Part shown: positions 6,945 through 7,466 of the stretch, piece after piece
Numbering within the stretch: position 1 is the stretch's first letter
How the letters are laid out: the number at the start of each line of letters is the position of its first letter
Assembly (NCBI GenBank): GCA_004124535.1
Contig: SCKQ01000072.1
Coordinates: forward strand, 1 to 7,466
Source of the DNA: Fidelibacterota bacterium
GTDB lineage: Bacteria > Marinisomatota > Marinisomatia > Marinisomatales > TCS55
Length of the DNA: 7,466 nt
Direction of reading: 5' to 3'
Made by a program: the position numbers and the translations under genes
The notes under the pieces: generated by a model
The model's input: only the letters and a program-made list of their open reading frames with translations
Told to the model about the DNA's origin: nothing
Database searches by the model: none

Positions 6945-7364
6945 ATGGCAAAGATCGATTTCAAAAATATACAGACGATGATAGGTGCCGAAGCAGTTGT
7001 TAATGGTCCAATTAAATTGCATGGCGGAATTATTGTATATGGTAAAGTCCATGGGGACATCCATACAGATGGACCGGTACGCATTACCATATCAGGACAG
7101 GTAATAGGTGATGTCCAGGCCAGCGATGCGCACATTGGCGGTAGTATACAAGGCAATGTTACCGTTTCTAATAGAATAGTCCTCGGTCGCAAGTCAGAGT
7201 TGATCGGGGATTTGATTTACCGCAATCTTGTAATAGAAGATGGTGCACAATTCGAGGGATCTTGCAGCGTTATCGGCGTTAAGAAGGATGCGTCAGATTC
7301 GTTAGTATCCAAAGCGAAACTCCGGTTTACTATGGCCTCACCATCTTCTGAGCCAAATGCCTGA
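6945..7364 (+). CDS. Bactofilin (polymer-forming cytoskeletal protein)
   Basis: Bactofilins (DUF583) self-assemble without nucleotide into filaments beneath the inner membrane and position wall enzymes or other partners. This one has 139 residues. The core at about 14-110 shows the repeating short-strand pattern of a right-handed beta helix, with recurring Gly and Val/Ile in IGAEAVVNGPIKLHGGIIVY, GKVHGDIHTDGPVRI, GQVIGDVQASDAHIGGSIQ and GNVTVSNRIVLG. The flanks are short: about 13 residues in front and a 30-residue Ser/Lys-rich tail behind. No transmembrane helix is seen. Its ATG follows the M23 stop by one base, and its last 8 bases overlap the next gene. M23 peptidase-bactofilin pairs are known in shape control (Csd proteins with CcmA in Helicobacter), and bactofilins scaffold ParAB in Myxococcus, so the context fits well. 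Confidence 0.94.
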   Translation: MAKIDFKNIQTMIGAEAVVNGPIKLHGGIIVYGKVHGDIHTDGPVRITISGQVIGDVQASDAHIGGSIQGNVTVSNRIVLGRKSELIGDLIYRNLVIEDGAQFEGSCSVIGVKKDASDSLVSKAKLRFTMASPSSEPNA

Positions 7365-7466
7365 TCCAAAAGAATCTTACCCCAATCGATCTTTTTATTA
7401 TTTTCAAAAATTTTTAGCTAAATCAGGTCCAGCCGCCTCCGCATCCTATGCACTTATTGGTGCCGT
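7357..7466 (+). CDS. AtpZ/AtpI-family small membrane protein, N-terminal fragment
   Basis: An open frame starts at ATG 7357, overlaps the bactofilin stop by 8 bases in another frame, and stays open to the window edge (36 full codons). After a polar, aromatic-rich N-terminus (NRSFYYFQKFL) comes SGPAASASYALIGA, which resembles the start of the first transmembrane helix of AtpZ-like proteins. These are small two-helix proteins often encoded just ahead of atpI and the F-type ATP synthase genes, with proposed roles in c-ring assembly or Mg2+/Ca2+ supply. The diagnostic second helix is beyond the edge, so the assignment is tentative. The reading frame itself is supported by the tight overlap and the continuing plus-strand operon. 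Confidence 0.6.
   Translation, partial: MPDPKESYPNRSFYYFQKFLAKSGPAASASYALIGA

Noticed and set aside
6810..7192. Minus-strand open frames opposite the M23 peptidase end and the bactofilin
   Set aside because: They lie antisense to two well-supported genes, have no recognisable domain and no initiation signal, and are best explained as shadows.

Overview
The window reads as ordinary bacterial chromosome: two divergent gene runs leave a 188-base region (4336-4523), and coding is dense with no mobile element, RNA gene or CRISPR array. Base composition is moderately AT-rich by eye. Nearly every start lacks a Shine-Dalgarno sequence, and one candidate promoter resembles the TAnnTTTG type of the Bacteroidota. 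The gene order parA-parB-M23 peptidase-bactofilin-AtpZ-like fits a Gram-negative of the wider FCB group (for example Marinimicrobia/SAR406, Ignavibacteria or Calditrichota relatives). That placement is inference from gene content and style, not proven.

Left half, minus strand, read from 4335 down to 1: tdh (L-threonine 3-dehydrogenase) and kbl (2-amino-3-ketobutyrate CoA ligase) lie one base apart and together convert threonine to glycine and acetyl-CoA. After a 91-base gap come secD and the first 34 codons of secF, joined by an ATGA stop/start overlap. These encode the proton-driven membrane subunits that assist Sec-dependent protein export.

Right half, plus strand, from 4524 to the end: parA and parB (chromosome segregation), a membrane-anchored M23 (LytM-type) peptidase with all its zinc ligands, a bactofilin, and the start of a short AtpZ-like protein that usually heads an F-type ATP synthase operon. 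Junctions are tight (11-base overlap, 7-base gap, 1-base gap, 8-base overlap), so this looks like one transcript linking nucleoid segregation, cell-wall remodelling, a cytoskeletal scaffold and possibly ATP synthase assembly.

No wholly new system is evident. The points most worth a second look are the parAB/M23/bactofilin cluster and its continuation into an AtpZ-like gene, an acidic insertion in SecD, an operator-like inverted repeat over the candidate parA promoter, and a perfect GNRA-capped stem inside tdh.
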